Assembly (NCBI GenBank): GCA_017548245.1
Contig: JAFYMU010000110.1
Span: forward strand, 1 to 6,370
Length of the DNA stretch: 6,370 bases
Direction: 5' to 3'
From: Kiritimatiellia bacterium
GTDB lineage: Bacteria > Verrucomicrobiota > Kiritimatiellia > RFP12 > DVOR01
This document shows, in pieces, positions 5,476 to 6,370 of the stretch (position 1 is the stretch's first letter; the number at the start of each line of letters is the position of its first letter). A program made the translations under genes and the position numbers. A model generated the notes under the pieces. That model was not told the origin of the DNA and searched no databases. It saw only the letters and a list, made by a program, of their open reading frames with translations.

Positions 5476-6370
5476 TTAGGTGTAACGCAACACTTCGTCC
5501 ACGGTGGTGTAACCGTCCAGCACGTTACGAATGGCGTCTTCACGCATCGTACGCATGCCAAGTTCGCGCGCCTTTTCGCGGATGACAAGCGTCGGTTCAC
5601 GATCGTTAATCATCTCACGCACGGGGTTGGACATCTGCAAGTATTCGAAGACACCCTTACGGCCCTTGTAGCCGGTAGCGTTACAAATCTTACAACCCTT
5701 ACCGTAGGCGAACTGACGATTGCCGATATCCGCGCGCGTCAAGCCGAGACGCTGAATAGCATCATCATCCGGATCATAGAAGGTCTTACACGAAGCACAG
5801 CACGTACGCACGAGACGTTGTGCCAAAACAGCCTGCAAGGTGGAGGAGATGAGGTACGGAGCCACATTCATATCCATCAAACGCGTCACTGCACCCGCGG
5901 CATCGTTGGTGTGGAGCGTAGAGAACACAAAGTGACCCGTGAGGGCGGCCTGCACGGCGATTTCTGCCGTTTCCAAGTCACGAATTTCGCCGACCATAAT
6001 CACGTCAGGGTCTTGACGCAAGAAGGCGCGAAGCACCTTGGCGAAGGTATTGCCCTGCTGCGGGTTAATCGGCACCTGCACCAAACCTTCAATATCGTAT
6101 TCCACCGGTTCTTCTGCGGTAAGAATCTTGGTATCGGGCTGGTTGATGGCGCGCAAGCAGGAGTACAACGTGGTGGTTTTACCCGAACCCGTCGGACCAG
6201 TCACGATAAAGATGCCGTTGGGCTTTTCAATATCAAGGGTAATCCCTTCGTAGATATCTTCCGGCAAACCAATGTTTTCGAGGTCGAGCGACACGGAGGA
6301 ACGGTCCAACACACGAAGCACCACGGATTCACCATGCACGGTCGGCAAGCACGACACACGGAGGTCGACC
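5476..6370 (-). CDS. GspE/PilB-family secretion or type IV pilus assembly ATPase (C-terminal part)
   Basis: Only the C-terminal 297 residues are in the window; the frame is open through the right edge ([14 protein letters not shown]), so the start lies outside. The protein is a hexameric cytoplasmic ATPase that powers pilin or pseudopilin assembly. All catalytic boxes are visible: Walker [11 protein letters not shown] (from 6198), the Asp box [11 protein letters not shown], Walker [13 protein letters not shown] (about 6014-5982), and the His box [12 protein letters not shown] zinc-binding tetracysteine element follows, with CASC (about 5800-5787) and CKIC (about 5697-5683) before [13 protein letters not shown]. 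The end [10 protein letters not shown] is the normal family C-terminus, so nothing is missing downstream. The missing N-terminal domain prevents a firm choice between PilB and GspE. A GTG at 6357 is an internal valine codon. Confidence 0.95.
   Translation of the reverse strand, partial: VDLRVSCLPTVHGESVVLRVLDRSSVSLDLENIGLPEDIYEGITLDIEKPNGIFIVTGPTGSGKTTTLYSCLRAINQPDTKILTAEEPVEYDIEGLVQVPINPQQGNTFAKVLRAFLRQDPDVIMVGEIRDLETAEIAVQAALTGHFVFSTLHTNDAAGAVTRLMDMNVAPYLISSTLQAVLAQRLVRTCCASCKTFYDPDDDAIQRLGLTRADIGNRQFAYGKGCKICNATGYKGRKGVFEYLQMSNPVREMINDREPTLVIREKARELGMRTMREDAIRNVLDGYTTVDEVLRYT

Noticed and set aside
6355..6357. GTG as the start of the GspE/PilB gene
   Set aside because: The frame continues to the window edge with typical family sequence (VDLRV), so the codon is internal.

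Overview
The window looks like ordinary bacterial chromosome. All five genes lie on the minus strand, so transcription runs from right to left, and they are followed by an unusually structured, gene-free repeat region at the left edge. The GspE/PilB ATPase, the mixed neighbourhood and the style of the proteins would suit a member of the PVC group (Verrucomicrobiota or relatives). That is an inference from remembered family resemblance and was not tested.

Right to left: (1) 6370-5476, the C-terminal 297 residues of a GspE/PilB-type secretion or pilus-assembly ATPase, cut by the window edge and closed by a strong UUCG-capped terminator at 5456-5427. (2) A well-formed sigma70-type promoter (TTGATA, 17 nt, TATCTT) at 5383-5355 drives a 482-residue PLP-dependent beta-eliminating lyase of the tyrosine phenol-lyase/tryptophanase family (5297-3849). 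This gene is followed by two hairpins, the second with a U-tract like an intrinsic terminator. (3) Almost directly after that U-tract comes a small exported protein made of about six 15-residue G-x-Q repeats (3740-3177). Eleven bases later comes an ABC-F ATPase (3165-1228), and 75 bases after that a calcineurin-like phosphoesterase (1152-598). I see no convincing promoter for these three genes, so they may depend on read-through past the terminator.

(4) Bases 1-597 hold no credible gene. Bases 1-177 are purine-rich with loose GATAG repeats. Bases 178-604 hold two copies of a hairpin-rich repeat in opposite orientation. Four hairpin modules (here called A, B, C, D) recur in both copies. Linkers and some loops are conserved, while stem sequences differ between copies in ways that keep the pairing. 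Module order is D-C-A-B in one copy and A-B-D-C in the other, a cyclic permutation, as if both were cut from a tandem A-B-D-C array. This is the most interesting part of the window. It resembles a REP/BIME-type intergenic element, but I do not recognise it as a named family.

The genes do not form one obvious pathway. The lyase is an independent catabolic unit. The exported repeat protein and ABC-F factor look co-transcribed but functionally unrelated.
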